From Roseomonas genomospecies 6 (GTDB lineage Bacteria; Pseudomonadota; Alphaproteobacteria; Azospirillales; Azospirillaceae): a DNA stretch of 64,000 nucleotides. Position numbers and translations under genes: made by a program. Positions within the stretch are counted from its first letter, which is position 1; each line of letters begins with the position of its first letter. Where the stretch lies: positions 186,001 through 250,000 of the forward strand of contig NZ_QOKW01000003.1 of the NCBI RefSeq assembly GCF_008365375.1, in the 5' to 3' direction. Below are positions 57,352 through 64,000 of this stretch, piece by piece. Below the pieces are notes generated by a model that was given only the letters and a program-made list of their open reading frames with translations, was not told the DNA's origin and searched no databases.

Positions 57352-58317
57352 ATGCGCTTCGTGATGCGTCACCTGCCGTCCCTTGCTCTTCTGGCAACGT
57401 TGGCCGTCGCATCCCCGGCGCTGGCCGATGCGCCGAAGGTCGTCGCCTCGATCAAGCCGGTCCATTCCCTGGTTGCCGCGGTGATGGCGGGGGTTGGGGA
57501 ACCGGCGCTGATCGTGCGCGGTGCCGCGTCGCCCCACACCTACGCCATGAAGCCGTCGGACGCGAAGGCGCTGGCCGCCGCCGATCTCGTCTTCTGGGTC
57601 GGGCCGGAGCTGGAGGGCTTCCTCGCCAAGCCGCTGAAGGCCAACGCGAAGAAGGCCAAGGCCGTGGAGCTGCTGGAAGCGCCGGGCATCGCCCTGCTCG
57701 ACGCCCGCGAAGGCGGCGCCTGGGACGCCCACGGCCACGCCGACGGCCATGGGCACGAGCACAAGCACGATCACGCCCCCGGCGACGGCCACGATCACGA
57801 CGAGACGGACACCCACATCTGGCTCGATCCCGACAACGCCCGCGCCATGGTCGCCGCCATCGCCGAGGCCCTGTCGGCCAAGGACCCGGCCAACGCCGCC
57901 GCCTACACGGCCAACGCCGCGCGCACCGTCCAGGCCATCGACGCGCTGGACGCCGAGCTGAAGGCGGCGCTGGCCCCGGTGACCGGCAAGCCCTTCGTCG
58001 TCTTCCACGACGCCTACCAGTATTTCGAAGCGCATTACGGCCTGTCCGGCGTCGGCGCCATCACCCTGAATCCGGAGCGCCGCCCCTCGGCCAAGCGCCT
58101 GTCGGAAATCCGCGCCAAGATCACCTCGCTGGACGCCGTCTGCGTCTTCGCGGAACCGCAGTTCGAACCGACGCTGGTGGACACCGTCGTCGGTGGCACC
58201 CAGGCGAAGAAGGGCGTGCTGGACCCCGAGGGGGCGGATCTGGCGGACGGTCCCGGCCTCTACCCCGCGCTGATGCGCAACCTTGCCGCGGCGCTGAAAG
58301 GCTGCCTCGGCTCCTGA
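57352..58317 (+). CDS. znuA: Zinc ABC transporter substrate-binding protein ZnuA
   Basis: 321 aa from the ATG at 57352 (MRFVMRHLPSLALLATLAVASPALA); GAGGAA is upstream. Periplasmic cluster A-I binding protein with Zn ligands in KPVHSLVAAVMAG, GAASPHTYAMKPSDA and VVFHDAYQYFEAHYGL. A His/Asp-rich loop (GHADGHGHEHKHDHAP...HDHDETDTH) precedes the DTHIWLDP motif and is the usual zinc-handling loop of ZnuA. It pairs with the divergent znuCB. High-affinity Zn uptake under zinc shortage is expected. Confidence 0.96.
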   Translation: MRFVMRHLPSLALLATLAVASPALADAPKVVASIKPVHSLVAAVMAGVGEPALIVRGAASPHTYAMKPSDAKALAAADLVFWVGPELEGFLAKPLKANAKKAKAVELLEAPGIALLDAREGGAWDAHGHADGHGHEHKHDHAPGDGHDHDETDTHIWLDPDNARAMVAAIAEALSAKDPANAAAYTANAARTVQAIDALDAELKAALAPVTGKPFVVFHDAYQYFEAHYGLSGVGAITLNPERRPSAKRLSEIRAKITSLDAVCVFAEPQFEPTLVDTVVGGTQAKKGVLDPEGADLADGPGLYPALMRNLAAALKGCLGS

Positions 58318-58381
58318 CGGCCCTTAAGCCTTGCCCCGGCCTGTGCTAGACCCATGTCGGAATTCTCCCAGGGAGGCAGGC

Positions 58382-59179
58382 ATGAAGATCGGGGTCGTCG
58401 GGTGCGCGGGGCGCATGGGGCAGATGCTGGTGCGCGAGATCGCCGCCACGCCGGGCTGCACGCTGGCCGGCGGCACGGAGCGGGTGGGCGGCCCCGCGCT
58501 CGGCAAGGACATCGGCACCCTCGCCGGCCTGGAGCCGCTGGGCGTGACGGCCATCGACGACGCGGCGGCGCTGTTCGCGGAGGCCGACGCGGTGATCGAC
58601 TTCACCAGCCCCGACGCCAGCGTCCGCCACGCGGCGCTGGCCGCCCAGTCGGAAACCGTGCTGGTCATCGGCACCACCGGCATCGGCCCGGCCCAGCAGG
58701 AGGCCATCGTCCAGGCCGCCACCCACACCCCGATCGTCCAGTCGCCGAACATGTCGCTGGGCGTCAACCTGTTGCTGGCCCTGGTCGAGCAGGTGAGCCG
58801 CGCGCTGGACGAGGACTACGACATCGATATCCTGGAGATGCACCACCGCCGGAAGGTGGACGCCCCCTCGGGCACCGCGCTCGGCCTCGGCCACGCGGCG
58901 GCGGCGGGGCGCGGGGTGGCGCTGGAGGATGTCTGGCAGAAGGTGCGCGACGGCCACACCGGCGCCCGCCCGCGCGGCGAGATCGGCTTCGCCACGCTGC
59001 GCGGCGGCGACGTGATCGGCGACCACACCGTGGTCTTCGCCGCCGATGGGGAGCGGATCGAGCTGACCCACAAGGCGTCGGGCCGCCAGATCTACGCCAA
59101 GGGCGCCGTCCGCGCGGCGCTGTGGGCCAACGACAAGCAGCCGGGCCTCTACAGCATGAAGGACGTGCTGGGGATCTGA
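58382..59179 (+). CDS. dapB: 4-hydroxy-tetrahydrodipicolinate reductase
   Basis: 265 aa from the ATG at 58382 (MKIGVVGCAGRMGQMLVREIAATPG). NAD(P)H-dependent reduction in lysine/diaminopimelate synthesis. Rossmann motif GCAGRMG, DFTSPDASVRHA, IGTTGIGPAQQEAI, and the signature EMHHRRKVDAPSGTALGLGHA with the catalytic His/Lys. The family C-terminus LWANDKQPGLYSMKDVLGI is complete. GGGAGGCAGG serves as ribosome binding site. Confidence 0.97.
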   Translation: MKIGVVGCAGRMGQMLVREIAATPGCTLAGGTERVGGPALGKDIGTLAGLEPLGVTAIDDAAALFAEADAVIDFTSPDASVRHAALAAQSETVLVIGTTGIGPAQQEAIVQAATHTPIVQSPNMSLGVNLLLALVEQVSRALDEDYDIDILEMHHRRKVDAPSGTALGLGHAAAAGRGVALEDVWQKVRDGHTGARPRGEIGFATLRGGDVIGDHTVVFAADGERIELTHKASGRQIYAKGAVRAALWANDKQPGLYSMKDVLGI

Positions 59180-59182
59180 CCC

Positions 59183-60094
59183 CTACGCCGCTTCCTCTTC
59201 CGGTGTGGCGCGCCCCTGTTCCCAGGCGAGCAGGGCGCGCTTGCGGGGGATGCCGTAGCGGTAGTTGTGGATGATTCCCGATTTCTGGATCACCCGGTGG
59301 CAGGGGATCAGCACGCAGACCGGGTTGCGTCCCACCGCCGCGCCCACCGCCCGCATGGCGGTCGGCTGGCCGATGGCGCGGGCCACGTCCTCGTAGGACA
59401 CGACGGCGCCCGCGGGGATGCGCAAAAGCGCCTCCCACACCTTGATCTGGAAATTGGTGCCCTTCATCAGCAGGCGCAGCGGCTCGGCTCCGCCGTTTTC
59501 AATCCCGGCCGCGCCGTCCCAGCGGAAGGCGCGGGCCGCCGCCGGGCGGGTGGCGTCGGCGTCCTCCACCAGACGGGCGGCGGGCCAGGCGGCGGCCATC
59601 TCGGCCAGCGCGTCGCGCCCGTCCTCCTCCTCGGCGAAGCTCAGCCAGCAGACGCCGCGTCCGGTGGTGGCGACCAGTGACGGGCCGAAGGGGGTCGCGT
59701 GCAGGCCCCAGCGGATGGTCAGCCCGCCGCCCAGCGCCTTGTACTCGCCGGGCGTCATCGCCTCGCAGGCGACGAACAGGTCGTGCAGCCGTGACGGGCC
59801 GGACAGCCCGACGTCCAGCGCCACGTCCAGGACGCTGTGGTTCTCGGCCAGCCGCCGCTTGGCGTTGTCCAGCGTCAGGAATTGCAGGAAGCGCTTCGGG
59901 CTGATCCCCGCCCATTGGGTGAACAGCCTCTGGAAATGGAAGGGGCTCATGCCCGCCACCTCGGCCAGCTCGCCCAGCGCCGGCTGATCCTGCCAGTTCT
60001 CGACCAGATGTCGGATGGCGGCGGCGATGGCGCGGTGGCGCCGCGCGTCGAGCGGATCGGCGACGGGATCGGCGACGGGATTCAGGCACGGCAT
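59183..60094 (-). CDS. Ada-like fusion: AraC helix-turn-helix plus O6-methylguanine methyltransferase
   Basis: 303 aa. The N-terminal AraC-type domain (about 20-120: LVENWQDQPALGELAEVAGMSPFHFQRLFTQWAGISPKRFLQFLTLDNAKRRL...) is followed by the Ogt-type methyltransferase domain with LRIPAGAVVSYEDVARAIGQPTAMRAVGAAVGRNPVCVLIPCHRV (acceptor Cys265). The methylphosphotriester-sensing Cys4 zinc domain of true Ada is absent, so it cannot use that signal. It may repair DNA and regulate, or repair only. It is convergent with dapB, 3 bp apart. Confidence 0.93.
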   Translation of the reverse strand: MPCLNPVADPVADPLDARRHRAIAAAIRHLVENWQDQPALGELAEVAGMSPFHFQRLFTQWAGISPKRFLQFLTLDNAKRRLAENHSVLDVALDVGLSGPSRLHDLFVACEAMTPGEYKALGGGLTIRWGLHATPFGPSLVATTGRGVCWLSFAEEEDGRDALAEMAAAWPAARLVEDADATRPAAARAFRWDGAAGIENGGAEPLRLLMKGTNFQIKVWEALLRIPAGAVVSYEDVARAIGQPTAMRAVGAAVGRNPVCVLIPCHRVIQKSGIIHNYRYGIPRKRALLAWEQGRATPEEEAA

Positions 60095-60184
60095 GGCGAT
60101 TCACTCCCAGGCTCCATGACCGGCCCAGGATGCGCCGCCGGGGCAGGGGGGACCAACCCGTTTCTTGCGAAGCCTGCCGTGGCG

Positions 60185-60709
60185 TCAGGGCACCGGTTCG
60201 GGGTGGCAGGGCGCGCGGCGCCAGTCGGCCAGCGCGCCGCGCAGCGCCTTGGCGACATCCCCCCGTTCGACCGGCGTCAGGAAGGCCCCGACGGTTACCG
60301 ACTGCCCGTGCGAGGTGAGGGTGAGCTGGCTCTCGTGCCGGGGCGGGTCGTCCATGGTGACGCGCAGCCAGTTGGGCTGGAAGCTCCAGCGCCGCTCCGG
60401 CTTGTTCCAGGCGACGCGCTGGACCGTCAGGTCGGTGTCGGTCAGGCGCACCCGCTCGTACAGCCGGGCGGAACGGTTGTTGACGCGGAAGGCCAGCCAG
60501 AGGATCAACACGTCCAGCCCGCAGAAGGGCACCACCGGCCAAGCCCCGTTGGCGGCGAAGATTATGGCGATCAGCAGGTTGGCGAGGATCACCACCCCCA
60601 TCAGAACCCGGTAGCCGCTTCGCCCCAGGCTGCGGTGTGGGTGCAGGATCGCGTCGAAGAAGACGCGGGGTGCGGAGGGCGGGGGCTTTCCGGTGATGGT
60701 CATAGGCAT
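60185..60709 (-). CDS. DUF2244 family membrane protein
   Basis: 174 aa. Two close membrane helices (about 35-52 and 57-75: GYRVLMGVVILANLLIAIIFAANGAWPVVPFCGLDVLILWLAFRVNNR) followed by a cytoplasmic beta-rich domain (LTDTDLTVQRVAWNKPERRWSFQPNWLRVTM...LTLTSHGQSVTVGAFLTPVERGDVAKALRGAL). This matches DUF2244, often found beside nth or cytochrome-oxidase genes in alphaproteobacteria (from memory). Function unknown. Start could also be the ATG two codons later. Divergent from nth. Confidence 0.9.
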   Translation of the reverse strand: MPMTITGKPPPSAPRVFFDAILHPHRSLGRSGYRVLMGVVILANLLIAIIFAANGAWPVVPFCGLDVLILWLAFRVNNRSARLYERVRLTDTDLTVQRVAWNKPERRWSFQPNWLRVTMDDPPRHESQLTLTSHGQSVTVGAFLTPVERGDVAKALRGALADWRRAPCHPEPVP

Positions 60710-60796
60710 AAGATACTATGCCTCCGGGCCGCGTTCCAGCGGTCGCCCGCGCGGCGCGTTTGCATGGCCGGCCAAGGTCCCGCTATGGTGTGCGCC

Positions 60797-61444
60797 ATGA
60801 AGCCCGCCGCCGTTCAGGAATTCTTCCGCCGCCTCAGCGCCGCCAACCCGGAGCCGAAGAGCGAGCTGGAATACGTCAACCCCTACACCCTGCTGGTCGC
60901 CGTCGTGCTGTCGGCCCAGGCCACGGATGTGGGTGTCAACAAGGCCACCGGCCCGCTGTTCCGGATCGTCACCACGCCCCAGCAGATGGTGGAACTGGGG
61001 GAGGAACGGCTGCGCGGCTACATCAAGACCATCGGCCTGTTCAACACCAAGGCCAAGAACGTCATCAAGCTGTCGGAGATCCTGGTCGCCCAGTATGGCG
61101 GCGAGGTGCCGCGCGACCGCGAGGCTCTGGAAACCCTGCCCGGCGTCGGGCGCAAGACCGCCAACGTGGTGCTGAACGTCGCCTTCGGCGAGGAGACCAT
61201 CGCGGTGGACACCCACATCTTCCGCGTGGGCAACCGCACCGGCCTCGCCACCGGCAAGACGCCCGACGCGGTGGAGGCGAAGCTTCTGAAGGTGGTCCCC
61301 AAAGCCTACCGCCGGCACGCCCACCACTGGCTGATCCTGCACGGGCGTTACGTCTGCAAGGCCCGAAAGCCCGACTGCCTCGCCTGCCCGGTCAGCGACC
61401 TGTGCGGCTTCAAGGACAAGGTCCTGCCGGCGGCGGTGGTGTGA
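60797..61444 (+). CDS. nth: Endonuclease III
   Basis: 215 aa from the ATG at 60797, whose N-terminus lines up with E. coli Nth in length. An in-frame ATG at 60785 has AAGG at good spacing and would add MVCA. DNA glycosylase/AP lyase for oxidised pyrimidines. Helix-hairpin-helix LETLPGVGRKTANVVLNVAFG with catalytic Lys in GRKTA, catalytic Asp in VDTHIFRVGNRTGLA, and the 4Fe-4S ligands as C-x6-C-x2-C-x5-C (CKARKPDCLACPVSDLC). Confidence 0.96.
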   Translation: MKPAAVQEFFRRLSAANPEPKSELEYVNPYTLLVAVVLSAQATDVGVNKATGPLFRIVTTPQQMVELGEERLRGYIKTIGLFNTKAKNVIKLSEILVAQYGGEVPRDREALETLPGVGRKTANVVLNVAFGEETIAVDTHIFRVGNRTGLATGKTPDAVEAKLLKVVPKAYRRHAHHWLILHGRYVCKARKPDCLACPVSDLCGFKDKVLPAAVV

Positions 61445-61460
61445 TGTTTCCCGTGAAACG
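61445..61460. promoter_or_regulatory. Degenerate parS-like site after nth
   Basis: TGTTTCCCGTGAAACG, 14 of 16 bases of the parS consensus, starting immediately after the nth stop codon. It is 34 kb from oriC on the side away from parAB. One mismatch falls in the central CACGTG, which usually weakens ParB binding. Confidence 0.4.
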
Positions 61461-61483
61461 CCTGCGATATGTGCAAAAAGAAA

Positions 61484-61516
61484 AAGCCCGGCGAGGGCTC
61501 GATCCCCGCCGGGCTT
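61484..61516 (-). terminator. Intrinsic terminator of the bactofilin gene
   Basis: On the minus strand, the 10-bp perfect stem AAGCCCGGCG / CGCCGGGCTT is followed by TTTCTTTTTG, a good U-run. It starts about 26 bp after the bactofilin stop. On the plus strand it may also stop nth transcripts, though without a T-run. Confidence 0.88.
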
Positions 61517-61542
61517 GATCGCGAAACCGCGTTTAACGGCGT

Positions 61543-62379
61543 TTAACCGTCCACCACGATGGGGTCCAGCGCCGCCGGCACCGGGGCCGTTTCCGCCAGA
61601 GCGGCGGGGGCCGCGGCGGGCTTGGCCGCGGGGGTGTACTTGCCGATGTCGCCGTTCAGCAGGGCGCCGGCCTCGACCGCCAGCTCGCCGTACTTGATCG
61701 AGCCGTGAATGCTGCCGGTGGAGCGCACGGTCAGACGGCCGCGCACGATGATGTCGCCCTCGAACCGGCCACCGATGTCGGCCTCGTCGATCTCGACGGC
61801 GCCTTTGAACAGGCCGGTCTCGGCGATCTCGATGGAACGGCCCTCGCGCAGCTTGGCCTCCACCGTGCCTTCCACCACCAGCACGTCGCAGGACCCGATC
61901 TCACCGTTCAGGGAGATGTCGCGCCCGACGATCAGGCGGCGCTGGTCGCTGGGCAGCGGGGCGGCGGGCACCGGGGCCGGCGCGGGAGCGGCGGCGGGCG
62001 CCGAGGCCGGGGCGCCGTACCCGTCGGGGCGACGCGCCGAGCTTCCCGGCAGATCGACGGTGCGGCGCGGAATGTCGGTCGGCTTGAAGCTCGAACCGGG
62101 GATCGGGGCGCCGGCCGGCGGCTTCGGGGTGCTCGTGGTCATCTCGGGTCCCTTGGAGGAAATCGGCTCGGGGTGCGGCGTGCGCTGGGCCGGGGGAGCC
62201 GCCGGGCCGGCAGCGCTCCCGGCGGGCGGATTCGTCGCGGAAGGATTGCTCAGGGAGGCCAGCGGCGAAACCGCCGCCGCGGGTTCGGCGGCGCCCGCCT
62301 GCGGTGCGGCCGGGATGGCCGGGTCGGCGCTTTGGGTCTTCGGCGCACCGACGGGCGGATTCTTTCGTCCGAACAGCAT
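61543..62379 (-). CDS. Bactofilin-family cytoskeletal protein
   Basis: 278 aa. A long disordered Ala/Pro-rich N-terminus (residues 1-148) precedes a beta-helical bactofilin domain at about 149-247: RRLIVGRDISLNGEIGSCDVLVVEGTVEAKLREGRSIEIAETGLFKGAVEIDEADIGGRFEGDIIVRGRLTVRSTGSIHGSIKYGELAVEAGALLNGDI. Bactofilins polymerise without nucleotide and organise cell shape or polar structures; membrane targeting by MLFGRK is common. The N-terminal extension here is unusually long. A second Met at residue 80 would give a shorter protein of about 199 aa. Confidence 0.9.
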   Translation of the reverse strand: MLFGRKNPPVGAPKTQSADPAIPAAPQAGAAEPAAAVSPLASLSNPSATNPPAGSAAGPAAPPAQRTPHPEPISSKGPEMTTSTPKPPAGAPIPGSSFKPTDIPRRTVDLPGSSARRPDGYGAPASAPAAAPAPAPVPAAPLPSDQRRLIVGRDISLNGEIGSCDVLVVEGTVEAKLREGRSIEIAETGLFKGAVEIDEADIGGRFEGDIIVRGRLTVRSTGSIHGSIKYGELAVEAGALLNGDIGKYTPAAKPAAAPAALAETAPVPAALDPIVVDG

Positions 62380-62574
62380 GAACGTTGATCCCCAGGTCAG
62401 TCAGGTCGTGAAGTTTGGGCAGGTCGTCGAAGTCGGGTCGTTTCGGAGGCGGCGTCGCATGACCGGGCCCGATCGACAGCAGCCAAAAGACCACCTGGCG
62501 GGGGTAACACGGTCATCCGGCCGGCCGCAAGTGGGCTTTCGCGCAGGGATGGGGCCGTGCCGTACCGTGGTCCG

Positions 62575-63279
62575 TCACGCTTCCTCCCGGCGGGAAAGGC
62601 CCGTCATGGGCCCCGTCATAGCCCCGGTCATCGAATGATAGACATGGACCATGAAGGCGCTTGCGATCACCGGCACCAACAGGTTGACGAAAGGAATTGT
62701 CGAAAGAAAGGCAATTACGACACCAGCCGAAAATGGTTTCAACGGCATGGAACGCCGCAGAAATCCCGCTTCCTTCCGCCCCAGCCGCCGGATCGCCACC
62801 ATCTCGAAGTATTCGCGACCCAGAAGATAGCCGTTCACGGTGTAGAAGATCAGCAGGTTCAACCCCGGCACCATCAGATACAGGGGCAGGGCGAACAGAT
62901 TGACCAGCAGAACGACCGCAAAAAAGCGCAGCGCGGTCAGCAGTTCCTCCCCCAGGCCGGTCTGGCGGGCCGCCGGCAATTGGGGGTAGTGGCGCCGCTC
63001 CACCGCCTGCACCACCTCGTCCAGGAAGAAGCTGGACACCATGCCCACCGTGGCCGGGAACAGCACCCAGGCCAGCACCAGAACAGCCAGCCCGCCCAGC
63101 ACGTCCAGCACCCCGTCCACCCAGGCGTACCCGGTCAGCGCCGTGTGGAACAGCGCCCACCACACCCCGCCGGCCAGCAGGGCGAAGGCCGTGATGGCGG
63201 ACAGCACGCCGATCCACACGACGCGGCGGGAAGCCGGGTCGGACAGTTGTCCGATGGCGAGAAGCAGCGCGCGGAACAT
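62575..63279 (-). CDS. EI24/CysZ-like membrane protein
   Basis: 234 aa, four main hydrophobic regions. The YLMVPGLNLLIFYTVNGYLLGREYFEMVAIRRL stretch is the diagnostic EI24-domain segment, and LFPATVGMVSSFFLDEVVQAVERRHYPQLP is conserved as well. CysZ proteins transport sulfate; this group in alphaproteobacteria has no established substrate. The C-terminal MTGAMTGPMTGLSRREEA tail is low-complexity. Downstream, 62380-62574 carries the bactofilin promoter region. Confidence 0.9.
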   Translation of the reverse strand: MFRALLLAIGQLSDPASRRVVWIGVLSAITAFALLAGGVWWALFHTALTGYAWVDGVLDVLGGLAVLVLAWVLFPATVGMVSSFFLDEVVQAVERRHYPQLPAARQTGLGEELLTALRFFAVVLLVNLFALPLYLMVPGLNLLIFYTVNGYLLGREYFEMVAIRRLGRKEAGFLRRSMPLKPFSAGVVIAFLSTIPFVNLLVPVIASAFMVHVYHSMTGAMTGPMTGLSRREEA

Positions 63280-63444
63280 CCGGACTCCCGTTCGTTTGGG
63301 CCGATGCGGCCAAGCGACGCTTATCTACGACGGCAGGCCGCTCCGTTCCAGGGGGTATGCGCCGCGCTTGAGATGTGAAGTCGGGCCGCTATACTCGCGC
63401 CTGTTTTTCCCAACGGTCCAGACACCGCATTTCAAGGAGTGCCC

Positions 63445-64000
63445 ATGGCCACGGCCGAATTCGACGTCACCGGCATCGGCAACGCCATCGTCGACGTGAT
63501 CGCCCATGCCGACGACGCCTTTCTCGCCGCCAACGGCATCGAGAAGGGGGCCATGACGCTGATCGACGCCGCCCGCGCGGAGGAGCTGTACGGCCGCATG
63601 GGTCCGGGCATCGAGGTGTCGGGCGGCTCCGCCGGCAACACCATGGCGGGCATCGCCTCGCTGGGCGGCCGGGGGGCCTACATCGGCAAGGTCCACGGCG
63701 ACCAGCTCGGCCAGGTCTTCCGCCACGACATCCGCGCCGCGGGCGTGCATTTCGAGACGGAGGCCGGCCACGGCGGCGCCCCGACCGCCCGCTGCCTGAT
63801 CCTGGTGACGCCGGACGCCCAGCGCTCCATGAACACCTTCCTCGGCGCCTGCGTGGAGCTGGGTCCGGAGGACATCGACGAGGCGCTGATCGCCAACTCC
63901 CAGGTCACCTATCTGGAAGGCTATCTGTGGGACCCGCCGCGCGCCAAGGAAGCCTTCCGCAAGGCCGCCGCCACCGCCCACGGCGCCGGGCGCAAGGTGT
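63445..64000 (+). CDS. PfkB-family kinase, probably adenosine kinase, truncated by the window edge
   Basis: Begins MATAEFDVTGIGNAIVDVIAHADDAFLAANGIEKGAMTLID, with an AAGGAG ribosome binding site; the first 185 residues are present. The ribokinase signature GGSAGNTMAGIASLGGRGAYIGKVHGDQLGQVFRHDIRAAGVHF is clear, and PTARCLILVTPDAQRSMNTFLGACVELGPEDID is typical of adenosine kinase-like alphaproteobacterial members. The C-terminal catalytic GAGD motif is outside the window, so the substrate call is tentative. Confidence 0.88.
   Translation, partial: MATAEFDVTGIGNAIVDVIAHADDAFLAANGIEKGAMTLIDAARAEELYGRMGPGIEVSGGSAGNTMAGIASLGGRGAYIGKVHGDQLGQVFRHDIRAAGVHFETEAGHGGAPTARCLILVTPDAQRSMNTFLGACVELGPEDIDEALIANSQVTYLEGYLWDPPRAKEAFRKAAATAHGAGRKV

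Overview
The window is GC-rich, densely packed chromosomal DNA from an alphaproteobacterium. Gene content, codon use and the alphaproteobacterial forms of HemJ, TimA/Tim44 and HslV point to Rhodospirillales, most likely Azospirillum or a close relative. The genus is inferred from general resemblance and was not tested by a search. Almost everything here is core genome: there is no prophage, insertion sequence, CRISPR array, rRNA or convincing tRNA.

The centre of the window is the chromosome replication origin. The 415-bp gap between the kinase-pyrophosphorylase gene and hemE (26773-27187) holds seven DnaA-box-like 9-mers and ten GANTC (CcrM-type) methylation sites. Left of it lie dnaQ-coaE-aroE-maf-ppsR and the mnmE-mnmG-rsmG-parA-parB block, with three parS palindromes at 15.4, 17.4 and 24.7 kb, so origin and centromere are both present. 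Right of it lie hemE, hemJ, rho, secB, fxsA, a Tim44-like gene and mltA.

Layout. 1-7.3 kb: truncated HlyD-type adaptor, CorC-type transporter, YggS-type PLP protein, a small exported protein, two tandem porins and a DUF3576 lipoprotein. 7.4-11.6 kb: leuS-lptE-holA. 11.6-13 kb: secreted esterase-like phytase-family protein. 13-18.8 kb: chromosome segregation and tRNA modification block. 18.8-23.1 kb: thioredoxin-like ferredoxin, DUF6489 protein, YyaL-type protein, Ogt-type methyltransferase and quinone oxidoreductase. 23.1-33.2 kb: origin block. 33.3-38 kb: secB, fxsA, timA, mltA, DUF1206 protein. 37.7-41.9 kb: HIT protein and hisE-F-A-GNAT-hisH-hisB. 42-46.4 kb: an unusual lipoprotein with a degenerate protease domain and 21-nt repeats, hslVU, and an MNT/HEPN toxin-antitoxin pair. 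46.4-49.2 kb: a kinase with a FixL-like haem PAS domain, an XRE regulator and an Smr protein. 49.3-53.8 kb: lutABC lactate oxidation genes and a soluble PAS chemoreceptor. 54-58.3 kb: LysE-type exporter with divergent ArgP/LysG regulator, and znuA divergent from znuCB over a Zur-like operator. 58.4-64 kb: dapB, an AraC-Ogt fusion, DUF2244, nth, bactofilin, EI24 protein and a truncated PfkB kinase.

No large novel gene system is evident. The most interesting items are the GANTC-saturated origin, the parS sites written into coding sequence as the same in-frame pentapeptide, the orphan FixL-like kinase, the repeat-bearing pseudo-protease lipoprotein beside hslVU, the MNT/HEPN pair, and the Zur operator lying over the znuC start codon.
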